Source: G958295935 sp965224235
GTDB lineage: Bacteria > Chloroflexota > Dehalococcoidia > Lucifugimonadales > Lucifugimonadaceae
DNA: 64,000 nucleotides
Assembly: GCA_965224235.1 (NCBI GenBank)
Contig: CBDCYP010000001.1
Span: forward strand, 62,001-126,000
Direction of reading: 5' to 3'
Shown: positions 26,854 through 35,942 of the stretch, piece by piece
Position numbering within the stretch: the first letter of the stretch is position 1
How the letters are laid out: each line of letters starts with the position of its first letter
The notes under the pieces: model-generated
Seen by the model: the letters and a program-made list of their open reading frames with translations, nothing else
Database searches by the model: none
Told to the model about the DNA's origin: nothing
Translations under genes and position numbers: made by a program

Positions 26854-27477
26854 TTACCAGCCGTCGTGGTGAAGGTGGGATTCGACGGGGTCCCGTCGGG
26901 GCGGGCCGTAGCGCACATTGTCAGGGAAACCTATCGGCAGCAACGCCGCGGCCCGGTAGTTCGAAGGTATGCCCAGTACGGCTCTAAGTTCGGGTTCGTA
27001 TTTTGCCCAGCCGTTCGTAGGCACACTTGCCAGGCCCAGGCCCCTGGCCGCGAGCAGCATGTTCTGGATGGCGGGGTAGATGCTCGACCCATCGTACAAA
27101 CCCGGTTCACGCCCATCGACGCGCAAGCAGGCCACAATCATGACCGGAGCGTCCTCCATGTGCTCCATCAGGTGGCGGGCTGAACGATGGCTTCTAGTGT
27201 CAGGCGGAGGAGGTTGGCCTTGTTCGGCATCGGCCCACGCTTGCCTGTAGAGCTCGGCCAGGGACTTCTTCAAGCCGGCGTTTTGTACAACCACGTACTC
27301 CCAGGGTTGGGAGTTGCCTCCGCTCGGGGCCATGACGGCGGCATCGAGGATACGCTTCAGGTATTCCGGCGGGATCGGATCGGGCTTGATGTAACGGAGA
27401 GTTCGCTGCGAATCGATCGCTTCGAACAGACCGATGGGTTCGGGCAAATTCAAATCTTCACTCTGCGGGGAAGGCAT
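26854..27477 (-). CDS. Nitroreductase family protein
   Basis: 207-residue FMN-dependent oxidoreductase. The N-terminal SQRTLRYIKPDPIP and APSGGNSQPWEYVVV motifs carry the FMN-phosphate ligands, and GLGLASVPTNGWAKYEPELRAVLGIP is the conserved later segment. It overlaps the end of gmk by 28 bases, so it is probably translated from the same message as tyrA-aroA-gmk. The substrate may be a nitro compound, quinone or flavin and is not determinable here. Confidence 0.87.
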   Translation of the reverse strand: MPSPQSEDLNLPEPIGLFEAIDSQRTLRYIKPDPIPPEYLKRILDAAVMAPSGGNSQPWEYVVVQNAGLKKSLAELYRQAWADAEQGQPPPPDTRSHRSARHLMEHMEDAPVMIVACLRVDGREPGLYDGSSIYPAIQNMLLAARGLGLASVPTNGWAKYEPELRAVLGIPSNYRAAALLPIGFPDNVRYGPPRRDPVESHLHHDGW

Positions 27478-28079
27478 CGCATGGATTCTCGCCGGACTAT
27501 CTCCCTGACTTGAACCACCGCCTCGTCTTGTCTGTCGTCCTCATTCACCACAACGTGGTCAAACATCGACGCTTCCTGAATTTCCACGCCCGCCGCTCGC
27601 AATCGCATATCCATCTCCTCGGCTGAGTTCACACCGCGCTCCTGCAGTCTGACTCGCAGGGACTGCGTCGAAGGCGGCGCCACGAAGATGAACACCGCTT
27701 CCGGCACGACCGCTCTCAGCCTGCGCGCTCCCTGAACATCCACCCTGATAAGGACGTGTTGTCCGGCGGCCAATGCCTGCCGGACCTGATCCTTCGGGAC
27801 TCCGTAGAAGTTGCCGTACACCTGCGCCCATTCGAGCAACTCCGAGTTGTCCACCATCTCCAGGAAGCGGTCGCGTGTCAGAAAAAAGTGATTGACACCG
27901 CATATTTCGCCCGGACGAGGCGCTCTTGTGGTTGCCGTCACGGTGAAGTGGTAGTCGAAACCCATTTCCGACATGCGTTCGAGCAGCGTGTCTTTGCCCA
28001 CGCCGGACGGTCCTGATATGACCACGACGAGTGGATTGGCGTCGCCAGGCATCTGTTCGGTCACGGGCTTATCCGGCAA
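27450..28079 (-). CDS. gmk: Guanylate kinase
   Basis: 209 aa, phosphorylates GMP to GDP. The P-loop is SGPSGVGKDTL, with Asp where most enzymes have Ser before Thr. Other family motifs are TTRAPRPGE, FLEMVDNSELLEWAQVYGNFYG and IRVDVQGARRLR. The start overlaps the end of aroA by 11 bases and the end overlaps the nitroreductase start, showing tight coupling of an aromatic-biosynthesis and nucleotide operon. Confidence 0.93.
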   Translation of the reverse strand: MPDKPVTEQMPGDANPLVVVISGPSGVGKDTLLERMSEMGFDYHFTVTATTRAPRPGEICGVNHFFLTRDRFLEMVDNSELLEWAQVYGNFYGVPKDQVRQALAAGQHVLIRVDVQGARRLRAVVPEAVFIFVAPPSTQSLRVRLQERGVNSAEEMDMRLRAAGVEIQEASMFDHVVVNEDDRQDEAVVQVREIVRRESMRCLPRRVKI

Positions 28080-29373
28080 TTCCGCCCAGGCGGTCGATCT
28101 CTCCCCAAAAGCCCGGATACGAGATACCTGCGACCTCAGCGCGTGAGATGTTGATCGGTTGATCGCTTACGAGACCGGCAACCCCCAAACTCATCGCCAG
28201 ACGGTGATCATCGCTTGAATCGAAGGTTCCACCCGAAATCCGTCCCGCGCCCTCGATCGACATCCCGTCGGCTCGCCCCTCGCACGCAATGCCCGCGCCG
28301 CGCAGCCAGCCGATGGTCGCCTCGATGCGATCGGTCTCTTTCACCCGTAGTTCTTCGGCGTCGCGAACTACGGTCGTGCCCTCGGCCATGGCGGCGGCCA
28401 CGGCGAGGACGGGGACCTCGTCCATCAGCAGAGGCAAGATGCTGCCGCTGATCTCGATTCCCCGTAGGCTACTCGACTTGACCACGATGTCGGCAACCGG
28501 TTCGCCGGCGACCTCCTGGACGTTCTCCAGGGCGATGTTTGACCCCATCGATCTCAGCGCGTCCAGCACGCCGGAGCGAGTCGGGTTGACGCCGACGTCG
28601 GTGATACACAACTCGGCGTCGGGATGTACCGCGGCAGCCACCATCCAAAACGCGGCGGAGCTGATGTCGCCTGGGACCTGCACGTCGGCCGCCGTCAGCG
28701 GGCCGGAAGAGATCGAGATTGACAGGCCATCGACTTCGATCTGTGCGCCCATGGCGGCCAGCATCCGCTCGGTGTGGTCCCTTGATTGAGCGATTTCGTG
28801 CAACCGGGTGTGGCCCGCCGCACGTAGCGCGGCAAGTATCAGGGTCGACTTGAGCTGGGCGCTCGCGACAGGCATGCGGTACTCAATGCCGGTCAGATCG
28901 CCGCCGGCGAAGACGAGTGGCGCCAGCGTGTCATTTTGCCGGCCCATGATGACAGCGCCCATTTGGCGAAGGGGTTCGACGACCCTGCCCATCGGCCGCG
29001 AATTAAGCGAACTGTCGCCCGTGAGTACCGCCATCATATCGCGGCCGCCCAGAACCCCCGACATGAGGCGCATCGTTGTTCCGCTGTTGCCGGCGTCGAG
29101 AACGACCGCGGGTTCAGCCAGGGCGTCGGCGGCGCCTCTTATGCGGAGCGAGTTCCCCAAATCTCCAGACGAGGGCGTGCGTTCGATTTGGACGCCCAGA
29201 GCCCTCATGATGTTGACCGTGGACGTGCAATCTTCTCCGGGCGAGAAGTTTGTCACGAGGGCGTCGCCCCTGGCGAGGCTGTTGAAAATGGCTGCCCGGT
29301 GCGAAATCGACTTATCGCCGGGCGCCCTTATGACTCCCCGCAGAGTCGACGGTTGTCTGACTGTTATAGCCAT
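28069..29373 (-). CDS. aroA: 3-phosphoshikimate 1-carboxyvinyltransferase (EPSP synthase)
   Basis: 434 aa, the sixth step of the shikimate pathway (shikimate-3-phosphate plus PEP). Family motifs are APGDKSISHRAAIFNSLARG near the start, LDAGNSGTTMRLMSG (near residue 90) and EELRVKETDRI near 345. Length and both substrate-binding halves are complete. It lies 13 bases downstream of tyrA and overlaps gmk. Confidence 0.95.
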   Translation of the reverse strand: MAITVRQPSTLRGVIRAPGDKSISHRAAIFNSLARGDALVTNFSPGEDCTSTVNIMRALGVQIERTPSSGDLGNSLRIRGAADALAEPAVVLDAGNSGTTMRLMSGVLGGRDMMAVLTGDSSLNSRPMGRVVEPLRQMGAVIMGRQNDTLAPLVFAGGDLTGIEYRMPVASAQLKSTLILAALRAAGHTRLHEIAQSRDHTERMLAAMGAQIEVDGLSISISSGPLTAADVQVPGDISSAAFWMVAAAVHPDAELCITDVGVNPTRSGVLDALRSMGSNIALENVQEVAGEPVADIVVKSSSLRGIEISGSILPLLMDEVPVLAVAAAMAEGTTVVRDAEELRVKETDRIEATIGWLRGAGIACEGRADGMSIEGAGRISGGTFDSSDDHRLAMSLGVAGLVSDQPINISRAEVAGISYPGFWGEIDRLGGIAG

Positions 29374-29386
29374 ATAGCGGTCGGGG

Positions 29387-30415
29387 CTAAAGCAGGCGCG
29401 AGCGATCGTACCTGGTAGGGTCCCGTTTGCTGTCGCCGGTCCTGCCGAGCAGCCGCGCGCCGGCGCCGCCCAGGAACATTTGCATGATCCCTTCGCTGGC
29501 CGTGGGCAACGCGTCGTGCAACGACGTTTCGGATCCGGGATCGATTCCCGCCTGAACGCGTACGCGTGCTTCCCATGAATGGACGAATGAGTCCATTAGC
29601 GGGCCGTTGGGGTCTTCTCGCTCTTCTTCGTTCTGGATCGACGCCTTCATGTCGTTAAGGCGGACCGATACCTGATCGATCCAGTGAACCAACATGTCTG
29701 AGTTCGTATTACACATGGCGTAGTTCGCCGCCGGATCGACCTCGGCCAGTTCCGTCATGCTGTTGAATTCGGTGCTTGCGAAGCGGCTGATCTCCCGCCA
29801 GGAAGGGCTGGAGGCCGCGGTGGACATGAGCGCGGCCGACACGAGAGTTGGAAGTCCATTTACGGCGGCCATGTAGCTATCGTGTTCATACGCATCTACG
29901 AAAAATGCCTTGGCGCCCAGGGATTCGACCATTTTGGTGACTTCCGAAACCGAACCCTGCGGTGTACTGGGAATGGCAACAATCGCCCATCTTGAACCTG
30001 CAAAAATCGCGCCCGATGCGTTGTCCTGACCTGCCAGACCGCCGCCGACGAGCGGGTTTCCGCCCACAAATCCAACTCCGGACGGAAGAATCTCGCTCGC
30101 CACTTCAAGGATGGCCCGTTTTGTGTTGGCCGTGTCTGTGACCGTCGCGTCTCTCTTCAAGTGGGGTGAAATGGCTTCGAGCACTTCCGGCATGGCGTAG
30201 GCAGGAATGGCAAGGACGATCACGTCGGAATCGTGCACCGCCTCGTCGAGGTTCCACTCGGATCGGTCCGCTGCCCCAATTTTGGTTGCCTGATTGTGGA
30301 TCTTGCGTTCACCGTCGTAGCCGACCACTTCGACTTTGTTCCCGTAAACGCTCTTTATCGCCATTCCAAGGGAAGAGCCTATGTAGCCCAGTCCGATGAT
30401 AGTGATGCGATTCAT
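29387..30415 (-). CDS. tyrA: Prephenate dehydrogenase
   Basis: NAD(P)-dependent enzyme of tyrosine synthesis, 342 aa. The Rossmann motif is ITIIGLGYIGSSLGMAI at the start, followed by VIVLAIPAYAMPEVLE, VTDTANTKRAILE and VGGNPLVGG, the last holding the conserved substrate-binding region. It is the first gene of the tyrA-aroA-gmk-nitroreductase operon. No ACT domain is evident at the C-terminus. The upstream 190 bases separate it from an IS. Confidence 0.9.
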   Translation of the reverse strand: MNRITIIGLGYIGSSLGMAIKSVYGNKVEVVGYDGERKIHNQATKIGAADRSEWNLDEAVHDSDVIVLAIPAYAMPEVLEAISPHLKRDATVTDTANTKRAILEVASEILPSGVGFVGGNPLVGGGLAGQDNASGAIFAGSRWAIVAIPSTPQGSVSEVTKMVESLGAKAFFVDAYEHDSYMAAVNGLPTLVSAALMSTAASSPSWREISRFASTEFNSMTELAEVDPAANYAMCNTNSDMLVHWIDQVSVRLNDMKASIQNEEEREDPNGPLMDSFVHSWEARVRVQAGIDPGSETSLHDALPTASEGIMQMFLGGAGARLLGRTGDSKRDPTRYDRSRLL

Positions 30416-30609
30416 CTCATTCCTCTCTCTTCATGCCCGAGTGATCCGTGCCCCTAAGTCCCGGTTGGCCCTTACGCCTGTTTGCCGATTACGAATCTTG
30501 TATCCAAGCCACAGTGCCAGCGCAGGGTAGTTCTCAAAGTTAACAGACAGACGGTCTACCCGGCCGGAATTCGGGCAGGGCAGGGGAACACCGCTGGAGC
30601 AAAGGATTA

Positions 30610-31432
30610 GGGACTGTTAACACTATCTCAGTGGATCAGCGATGAGGGCGAACAATATGAATCCCGGAAAGAGGGCGTCCGGCTTTTCAAAGCGGGAGAA
30701 GATACGGCGGTAGCCTTTCAATCTCCGGAACAGGCGCTCGATCTCATTTCGCCTCTTGTACATCTCCCTGTCGTACTCCCAGGGTTCGACCCGGCTCCTG
30801 AGCGGTGGAACGACAGGCGTGAACCCCAGCGCCGGCGCCAAGTTGGCGCGTCTCGCCGCCCTCGTACGCCCGGTCCATTGCCAGAGCCAGGCGGTGGCAG
30901 TGGCGTTGTGCGCCAAGACGCCTGAGCAAGGCTGTGCCCTTCAGGCGCATCGCGGGCCTGTCCCGGAGGGAGCGAGAAGGTCATGGCCGTTCGGGCATCC
31001 GCGGCAACCATATGAATCCTGGTAGTCCATCCGCCACGGGATCTGCCGATGGATTGCGGTCCGTTTCTTTTGACGCTCCAGTACCGTCGGGATGTACCTT
31101 GACGCTGGTACTGTCCATCGAGACCGGCTCGAGCTTGATGCGGACTATCCGTTCCCGCTGCAGCCGTTCGAATACCCTGCCGAGCACGCCGTTCTTCGAC
31201 CAGCGATTCATCCTGGTGTAGATGGTGTGCCAGTTGCCAAAGCGTTCCGGCAACCCACGCCACCTGCATCCGTTCCCGGCGGCGTACAGGATGGCGTTGA
31301 GTACCTGCAGGTTCGGCATGCTTACGTTGCCCCGCTGTACTGGCAGCCAGTGAGCGATGCGTTCATACTGGGATTCTGTGATTTCCATCCGGCAAAGATA
31401 ACATGACCAAACCCGTTAGTGTTAACAGGTCC
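30610..31432 (-). mobile_element. IS5-family (IS427-like) insertion sequence, copy 1, degenerate
   Basis: 823-bp element with ends GGGACTGTTAACACTA and GGACCTGTTAACACTA (read inward) flanked by TA on both sides (30608-30609 and 31433-31434). The transposase runs on the minus strand. The same element lies at 44542 in the other orientation, and a 3' remnant at 46354. It is inserted between tyrA and the aldehyde dehydrogenase gene without breaking either. Confidence 0.9.
30623..31388 (-). pseudogene. IS5-family transposase, broken frame
   Basis: Similarity runs in the order MEITESQYERIAHWLPVQRG, RGLPERFGNWHTIYTRMNRW and SMDSTSVKVHPDGTG in the first frame. It then moves to a second frame (NGPQSIGRSRGGWTTRIHMV), back to the first (LALAMDRAYEGGETRQL), and to the third (PPLRSRVEPWEYDREMYKRR, RLKGYRRIFSRFEK). 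IS427-type elements need one programmed frameshift, which could occur at the AAAAGAAA run near 31070. The two further shifts mean this copy is inactive unless they are sequence errors. Recognisable catalytic DDE residues are Asp in MDST, Asp in MDRAYEG and Glu in RRNEIERLF. Confidence 0.85.
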
Positions 31433-31468
31433 TAACCCGACCCGCCGGATTGCACGTCGATCGACCCC

Positions 31469-32884
31469 TCAGGAGCGATGGACGATGACCATTTTGAGTT
31501 CGGTCATTTCCTTTACGGCGTAGGGCGGACCTTCCTTGCCCATGCCGCTGTCTTTCAGCCCGCCGTAGGGCATTAGATCGGCCCTAAACTGGGTACCGCC
31601 ATTGATGTTCAAGTTGCCGGAATCCACATTCAGCGCAAACTTCAGCGCATTGTCGATGTTCTCGGTGAAGATCGCCGCCGACAGCCCGAACCGGGTGTCG
31701 TTTGCAAATTCGATCGCCTCATCAATGTTTGCAGCAGGCGTAACCCCCACGGCAGGTCCGAACAACTCATCCCGCGAGAACCGCATATCTGGCCTTACGT
31801 CGGCGAGAATGGCCGGCGCCACCATGGCGTCGTCGCGCCCGCCGCCGGTGATCAATCGGGCGCCGGCCCCGACAGCTTCTCGGATCCAGCCTTCCACCCT
31901 TTCGGCGTCATTTTGCCGGACCATCGGTCCGACCTTGATCGCCTCGTCTTCCGGATTCCCTACCGACAGCGCCTGTACTTTTGGCGCCAGCGCGTCGAGG
32001 AAATCGCCGTATATCGCCCGGTCGACGATGACCCGTTGAGTCGATATGCAGACTTGACCCGCGTTCGAGTAACCGCTCTGGACGGTGGCGTCAGTGACCT
32101 TATCCATGTCGGCGTCTGGCAGGACGATGAGCGGCGAGTTTGAGCCCAACTCCATCGTCACTTTCTTTAAGCCCGCGGTGTGCGTGATGTGCTCGCCCAC
32201 TTCCTGGCTGCCGGTAAAGGTCACTTTCCTGACCGCGGGATGGGAAACCAGCGCGTCGCCTATCGAGGCGCCTGAACCGGTGACACATTGGATGGCCTCC
32301 GGAGGCAGCCCCGCTTCCAGGAACGCTTCGGTCAACTTAAGCGACGAAAGGGGCGTGTCGCTGGCCGGTTTTATGACGACCGAGTTTCCGGCCGCAATCG
32401 CCGGGCCCACCTTGTGGGCGACCAGGTTCAGCGGGAAGTTGAAGGGCGCTATGGCGGCAACGACTCCCACTGGAACCCGTATGGTGAATCCGAACTTCAT
32501 CTGGTTGCCGGGGGCCGCGTCCAGCGGTATCACCTCGCCGTAAAGACGCTTGGCCTCCTCTGCCGACCAGGTGATGGTCTGGATGGCGCGATCGGCCTCC
32601 ATCAGGCCTTCCCCGATGATCTTGCCCTCTTCCCTTGTTATCGTCCGCCCGAAGTCGTCTTTGCGAGATTGCATTATCTCGACGACACGCATTAGGAGTT
32701 CGTATCGGTCGTACGCTGTCAAAGCCCGCATTGCCTTTGCGCCTCGCTCGGCGCTCCTTACTGCGAGTTCGATATCCTCTACTGTCGCCATCGGCACGGT
32801 GTCAAATGCCTCGCCTGTGAAAGGGTTGACGACCTCCATTTGACGTGAGCCTTCGGTCCATGCCCCGCCTAAGTACATCTTCAT
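31469..32884 (-). CDS. NAD(P)-dependent aldehyde dehydrogenase
   Basis: Aldehyde dehydrogenase superfamily, 471 aa, oxidising an aldehyde to the acid. Visible are the cofactor segment IAPFNFPLNLVAHKVGPAIA, GSQEVGEHI, the general base Glu in VTMELGSNSPL, the nucleophile Cys in SNAGQVCISTQRV and the C-terminal GGTQFRADLMPYGGLKDSG. The frame opens at 33016, but the family start is MKMYLGGAWTEG, so ATG 32884 is used. The motifs suggest the succinate-semialdehyde or lactaldehyde group; substrate not assigned. Confidence 0.9.
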   Translation of the reverse strand: MKMYLGGAWTEGSRQMEVVNPFTGEAFDTVPMATVEDIELAVRSAERGAKAMRALTAYDRYELLMRVVEIMQSRKDDFGRTITREEGKIIGEGLMEADRAIQTITWSAEEAKRLYGEVIPLDAAPGNQMKFGFTIRVPVGVVAAIAPFNFPLNLVAHKVGPAIAAGNSVVIKPASDTPLSSLKLTEAFLEAGLPPEAIQCVTGSGASIGDALVSHPAVRKVTFTGSQEVGEHITHTAGLKKVTMELGSNSPLIVLPDADMDKVTDATVQSGYSNAGQVCISTQRVIVDRAIYGDFLDALAPKVQALSVGNPEDEAIKVGPMVRQNDAERVEGWIREAVGAGARLITGGGRDDAMVAPAILADVRPDMRFSRDELFGPAVGVTPAANIDEAIEFANDTRFGLSAAIFTENIDNALKFALNVDSGNLNINGGTQFRADLMPYGGLKDSGMGKEGPPYAVKEMTELKMVIVHRS

Positions 32885-33140
32885 TGTTCGACTCCCCGCT
32901 GCCACACTATTGGTGGCTGATGGCGAATAGGTCGCCATGCTCGTTAGTTTGGGAGATTGTAACCCCAACCCTCCCAAGAATTGCCGGAACAACCTGCCTG
33001 TTGTCCAAATATGCATTCAAAACGCCGGTACTCTTGGGCGGTGGGTCTGGTTGAAGCTCAGGGTAAAGGGGCCCGGCATGCCGGGCGGCGGTTTACGGGG
33101 CGGCAGGGGAAGGAACTCTCAACGCGGACTACAAATCGAA

Positions 33141-33318
33141 GCGTTGAGGATTCACTGCAAACGGTTGCCCCACTTGTTCGAGTTCTTTCACCCGATCTCT
33201 GGGGAGTCACTCAAACCTGAAATCAAGAAGTTAAGGAAGCTTCAGGATGTACTGGGTGAGTTCCAGGACGCGTCCGTCGCTACGCAACAGCTTCGCCAAC
33301 ACGTCGAGAGCGTCCCAA
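33141..33318 (+). pseudogene. CHAD-domain fragment
   Basis: Short segment resembling the second half of a CHAD domain (RIHCKRLPHLFEFF; LRKLQDVLGEFQDASVATQQL), with the typical LkxLQdxLGexxD pattern. It sits inside a longer unrelated-looking frame that later runs into a YfbK-like remnant. No start or flanking CHAD half is present, so it is read as a gene remnant. Confidence 0.5.
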
Positions 33319-33429
33319 AGCGAACTCGCAAACGTGATCGGTCCATCACCCGTGGCCACCTGATTGAGGGCCAAAATCGTCACGCGGCCAAACCGGGGCG
33401 GACTCCATTCTCAGGCAGATCAGGTCGCA

Positions 33430-34083
33430 CGTTGAAGGGGATATCGCTGACCACCGCCGGTTTCGGAATGGGAAACTTCAACGACATTCTTGTGGAGCAG
33501 CTCGCCAACGACGGGGATGGCGCCTACTACTACGTCGACACCCTGACCGAGGCGCGGCGCGTATTCTCTGCATCCTGGTCGGCGCCCTCCGGAACATCGC
33601 TTAGGACACCAAGATCCAGGCGGATTTCAGTCCGGAAGTGGTACGCAGCTACCGCCTGATGGGGTACGAGAACCGGGCCGTCAAAGACGAACAGCTCCGC
33701 GACGACACGGTCGATGCCGGCGAGGTTGGCGCGGGCCACAACGTCACAGCGTTATACGAGATGAAGTTACACGATGGGGCGGACGGCACGGTGGGGACTG
33801 TTCACGTTCGCTACAAGGACCCTGACAGCGGAAGGGTCAGCGAGATCCAAGGCTCGACCCAGCGAAGTGAGTTGGTATAGCGCTTCGTGAACGCGTCCCC
33901 GACATTCCAGTTGTCCGCGGTGGTGGCGGAGTACACCGAGATACTGCGCGAGAGTTATTGGGCACAGGAAGGCAGCCTGAGTAACGTAACCGCAGAATCG
34001 GTCCGCCTGATGAGTGTGCAAACCTCGTCTCTGGTTTCGGCAACGGCCGCGCAGTCGGGCAGGTCCGGCACATTGGCGCCATA
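33430..34083 (+). pseudogene. YfbK-like VWA-domain protein remnant
   Basis: C-terminal half of a von Willebrand type A lipoprotein family member. It shows LKGISLTTAGFGMGNFNDIL and DGAYYYVDTLTEARRVF in one frame, then after a frameshift near 33590 VVRSYRLMGYENRAV, GAGHNVTALYEMKL and DGTVGTVHVRYKDP. The end of the family (SPTFQLSAVVAEYTEILRES) follows an in-frame TAG at 33878-33880. The N-terminal lipoprotein signal and most of the VWA domain are missing. The mixed frames, the stop and the truncation mark it as decayed. Confidence 0.75.
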
Positions 34084-34124
34084 GATGGTCGGCCCCTTCT
34101 CTATAACGAGGGCTTATTTCACAA

Positions 34125-34417
34125 TCAACTCCCATTCCGTAACCCAGCTTGATACAAGATATTGTGCAGCGTTCCGTGAGGCACATCGACGCGTGGATTC
34201 CCTGCGATAACTACGATCCCCTGCTTTTCCGATGGTTTGTATACGCGGTGGCTTCCATAGGTTCGCACCAGCCTCCATCGGTCTCTCTATAACGAAGGGA
34301 TGGCATCTCCAACTTTGGACTTCCCGGGTTGAATGTCACAACGTCCTCTGGCCGCGCCAACCGTCGGCCGTCGTGGAGTGAAGTTGATGCGCCTGAACAT
34401 TTGGGGAGACGTGCCAA
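34125..34417 (-). pseudogene. HicA-like toxin remnant
   Basis: The 5' end reads ARLPKCSGA like a HicA start. The 3' end, in another frame, reads RLVRTYGSHRVYKPSEKQG and VIAGNPRVDVPHGTLHNIL, which is the HicA double-stranded-RNA-binding-like core with the catalytic-type His in GSHR. A segment of about 100 bases between them has no HicA similarity and shifts the frame. A degenerate HicB-like frame lies 240 bases upstream, so this looks like a dead HicAB module. Confidence 0.65.
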
Positions 34418-34421
34418 CTCA

Positions 34422-34577
34422 CTATCTTCTCTTCGCCGCTGCCAGCGTGAATGCCCCGGTGCCGGCGATTAAGATCCCGATAATGAATTGAATCCATGAG
34501 AATGAGCCAAATGCACCAATTAAGAGCACAATGACTCCTGTGAGCAAAATCCCGAGTCCAATAGTCACAGAGTTCAT
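34422..34577 (-). CDS. Small membrane protein (51 aa)
   Basis: Starts at ATG 34577 with AAGGAGAA as a strong ribosome binding site about 7 bases upstream (the longer frame to 34625 lacks one). It has two hydrophobic helices, SVTIGLGILLTGVIVLLIGAF and IQFIIGILIAGTGAFTLA, and a basic C-terminus AAKRR. Likely a small inner-membrane protein of unknown function, and one of the few intact short genes in this decayed stretch. Confidence 0.6.
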   Translation of the reverse strand: MNSVTIGLGILLTGVIVLLIGAFGSFSWIQFIIGILIAGTGAFTLAAAKRR

Positions 34578-34655
34578 TTGAGATTCTCCTTCAGTTTGAA
34601 ACACCGACTGCCGATCGATCTGCACAACCGGCGTACGTCGTGTGTTTGCTTTAGG

Positions 34656-34898
34656 CTACACCTCGACCAGGGTTACGGTAGCCTTTGGTTCCGGGACTGG
34701 ATTATCGTGTTTTCGCGGCGACTCCTGATGCAGGATCATCGCCTCCATTTCGTGATGTGAATCCCCCGCGCCAATGCAGCCCGGCAAGTCGGGCACATAG
34801 GCCAAGTAGTCACTGTCTGTCCTTTCGATAACGACAGCGTACTTCAGTTTCGTCGCCGTCCCTTCTCGGTTGTCCGAGTCGAGAGCCGAGGTCACCAC
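34656..34898 (-). CDS. HicB-like antitoxin, shortened
   Basis: Contains the HicB signature LKYAVVIERTDSDYLAYVPDLPGC and the C-terminal PVPEPKATVTLVEV. The helix between them (normally about 20 residues with EAIE) is cut to MEAMILHQESPRKHDN, so an internal deletion is likely. The usual start would be at the Lys-Tyr-Ala segment, but no good start codon is there; GTG 34898 opens the listed frame. The same frame continues upstream to 35177 through one TAG (35073-35075). Probably non-functional. Confidence 0.5.
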   Translation of the reverse strand: MVTSALDSDNREGTATKLKYAVVIERTDSDYLAYVPDLPGCIGAGDSHHEMEAMILHQESPRKHDNPVPEPKATVTLVEV

Positions 34899-35209
34899 TG
34901 CGGGCTTGTTCCCGGACTGGCGTTGCGAGAATGCGTTCGAGTATAGCTGGCGGAGAGTCGGCGGACCGGCGGTTTCGTATTCGAACTCGTTCCGGTCCTC
35001 TGACCTTTTGCCGAGGACTGCATAATCGTCCCGCAGCCATTCAACGAAGTCCGCAGATTGATTCGGGGGTTCCTATCCGTCCGGCGGACCAGCGCTCTTG
35101 GGAGGACTGCCGTACAGGAATATGAGGTCCCGGTCCGAAGGCTCCGGCCAGTATTTCACTATTTCAGACGTATTCATTAGCTGCGTTTCATTCAGGCGTC
35201 GTTTCCCTA
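34899..35209 (-). other. Decayed coding remnant upstream of HicB-like frame
   Basis: On the minus strand one frame runs from ATG 35177 (MNTSEIVKYWPEPSDRDLIF) through a single TAG at 35073-35075 into SADFVEWLRDDYAVLGKRS and on to the HicB-like frame. It looks like coding sequence by composition but matches no family I recognise. Confidence 0.35.
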
Positions 35210-35608
35210 TCACTTTCTTGCGTCCAACCGCCTCAATTTGCCGGGCCACTCGAGGATCCGCTGGTCGGCGGTGACTAGCTGGAGGCCGCCCAGGGCAGTT
35301 GCGACGATGATGCGGTCGGCCGGGTCGGCATGAACATTCACCAGACCGTTGGCACGGATTCCTATCTCGCCATCGACCGGAATCTCGACCAGGCCGTCAT
35401 CCAGGAGCGTGGCGAGCCAGGAGCGCATGTCCGCAAGGATGCGCATCCGGCCGTTCTCGAGCGACCAGGCGAGTTCCTCCCGGAACGTTATCGCCGAGAC
35501 CGCGGCTTCGCCGCCTTGTACCGCCCGTTCAAGGCGGCTTCGGGCCTTCTCCAGTCTGGAGTCGCCAAGCTGACTCCAAACGAGTACTTGCGTGTCTAGT
35601 GAGAGCAT
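35210..35608 (-). CDS. PIN-domain toxin (VapC-like)
   Basis: 132-residue PIN-domain ribonuclease. Acidic active-site residues are Asp in MLSLDTQVLVW, Glu in SAITFREELAW, Asp in HADPADRIIVATAL and Asp in LVTADQRI. It starts inside the end of the Phd-like antitoxin gene (13-base overlap), the normal toxin-antitoxin arrangement. The toxin would cleave RNA when free of its antitoxin. Confidence 0.88.
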   Translation of the reverse strand: MLSLDTQVLVWSQLGDSRLEKARSRLERAVQGGEAAVSAITFREELAWSLENGRMRILADMRSWLATLLDDGLVEIPVDGEIGIRANGLVNVHADPADRIIVATALGGLQLVTADQRILEWPGKLRRLDARK

Positions 35609-35883
35609 TCCTTGCCTTCGATGAGCCCGTGTTCCGCTTCCCACTCAACATCCATCGGGGACATGATGACTCCAATAATCTCCAGTTTGCCCCGGTCCGC
35701 GCCGAACCAGGTCTTGGGTTTTTGCCGGTAAGCAACCAACCTGGCCGTCGGACGGCCGTTCTTGGTGATGACGATCTCCTCGCCGTTTTCCGCCACTTCG
35801 TCCATCAGCTTCGGGCGCTTGGCCTTGAACTCCGACGCTTTGATGGTACGGGTGGCTGACGGGCTCGTGTTATCCGTTGACAT
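35596..35883 (-). CDS. Phd/YefM-family antitoxin
   Basis: 95-residue antitoxin whose middle part KASEFKAKRPKLMDEVAENG and EIVITKNGRPTARLV is typical of Phd/YefM DNA-binding antitoxins. The C-terminal part should bind the PIN toxin encoded by the overlapping next gene. ATG 35883 is preceded by AGGAGG at good spacing, so the frame upstream to 35943 is not used. Two overlapping palindromes lie 43-60 bases upstream of the start and may be its own operator. Confidence 0.88.
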   Translation of the reverse strand: MSTDNTSPSATRTIKASEFKAKRPKLMDEVAENGEEIVITKNGRPTARLVAYRQKPKTWFGADRGKLEIIGVIMSPMDVEWEAEHGLIEGKECSH

Positions 35884-35925
35884 GTCGGCCTCCTGCGCGG
35901 GCTGAATGACCACAATCACAAACCT

Positions 35926-35942
35926 GGTCATGACCATGGTCA
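35926..35942 (-). promoter_or_regulatory. Overlapping palindromes, likely antitoxin operator
   Basis: Two perfect palindromes overlap by five bases: GGTCATGACC (35926-35935) and TGACCATGGTCA (35931-35942). They lie just upstream of the Phd/VapC operon. Phd-family antitoxins repress their own promoter by binding such palindromes; the assignment here is by position only. Confidence 0.5.

Noticed and set aside
30718..31269. 183-residue ORF inside the IS as a separate gene
   Set aside because: Only its central part is transposase similarity in an alternate frame; it is part of the broken transposase.
32937..33659. 240-residue ORF read as one protein
   Set aside because: It joins a non-homologous Arg/Gly-rich start, a CHAD fragment and a VWA fragment by chance; the family similarities change frame afterwards.
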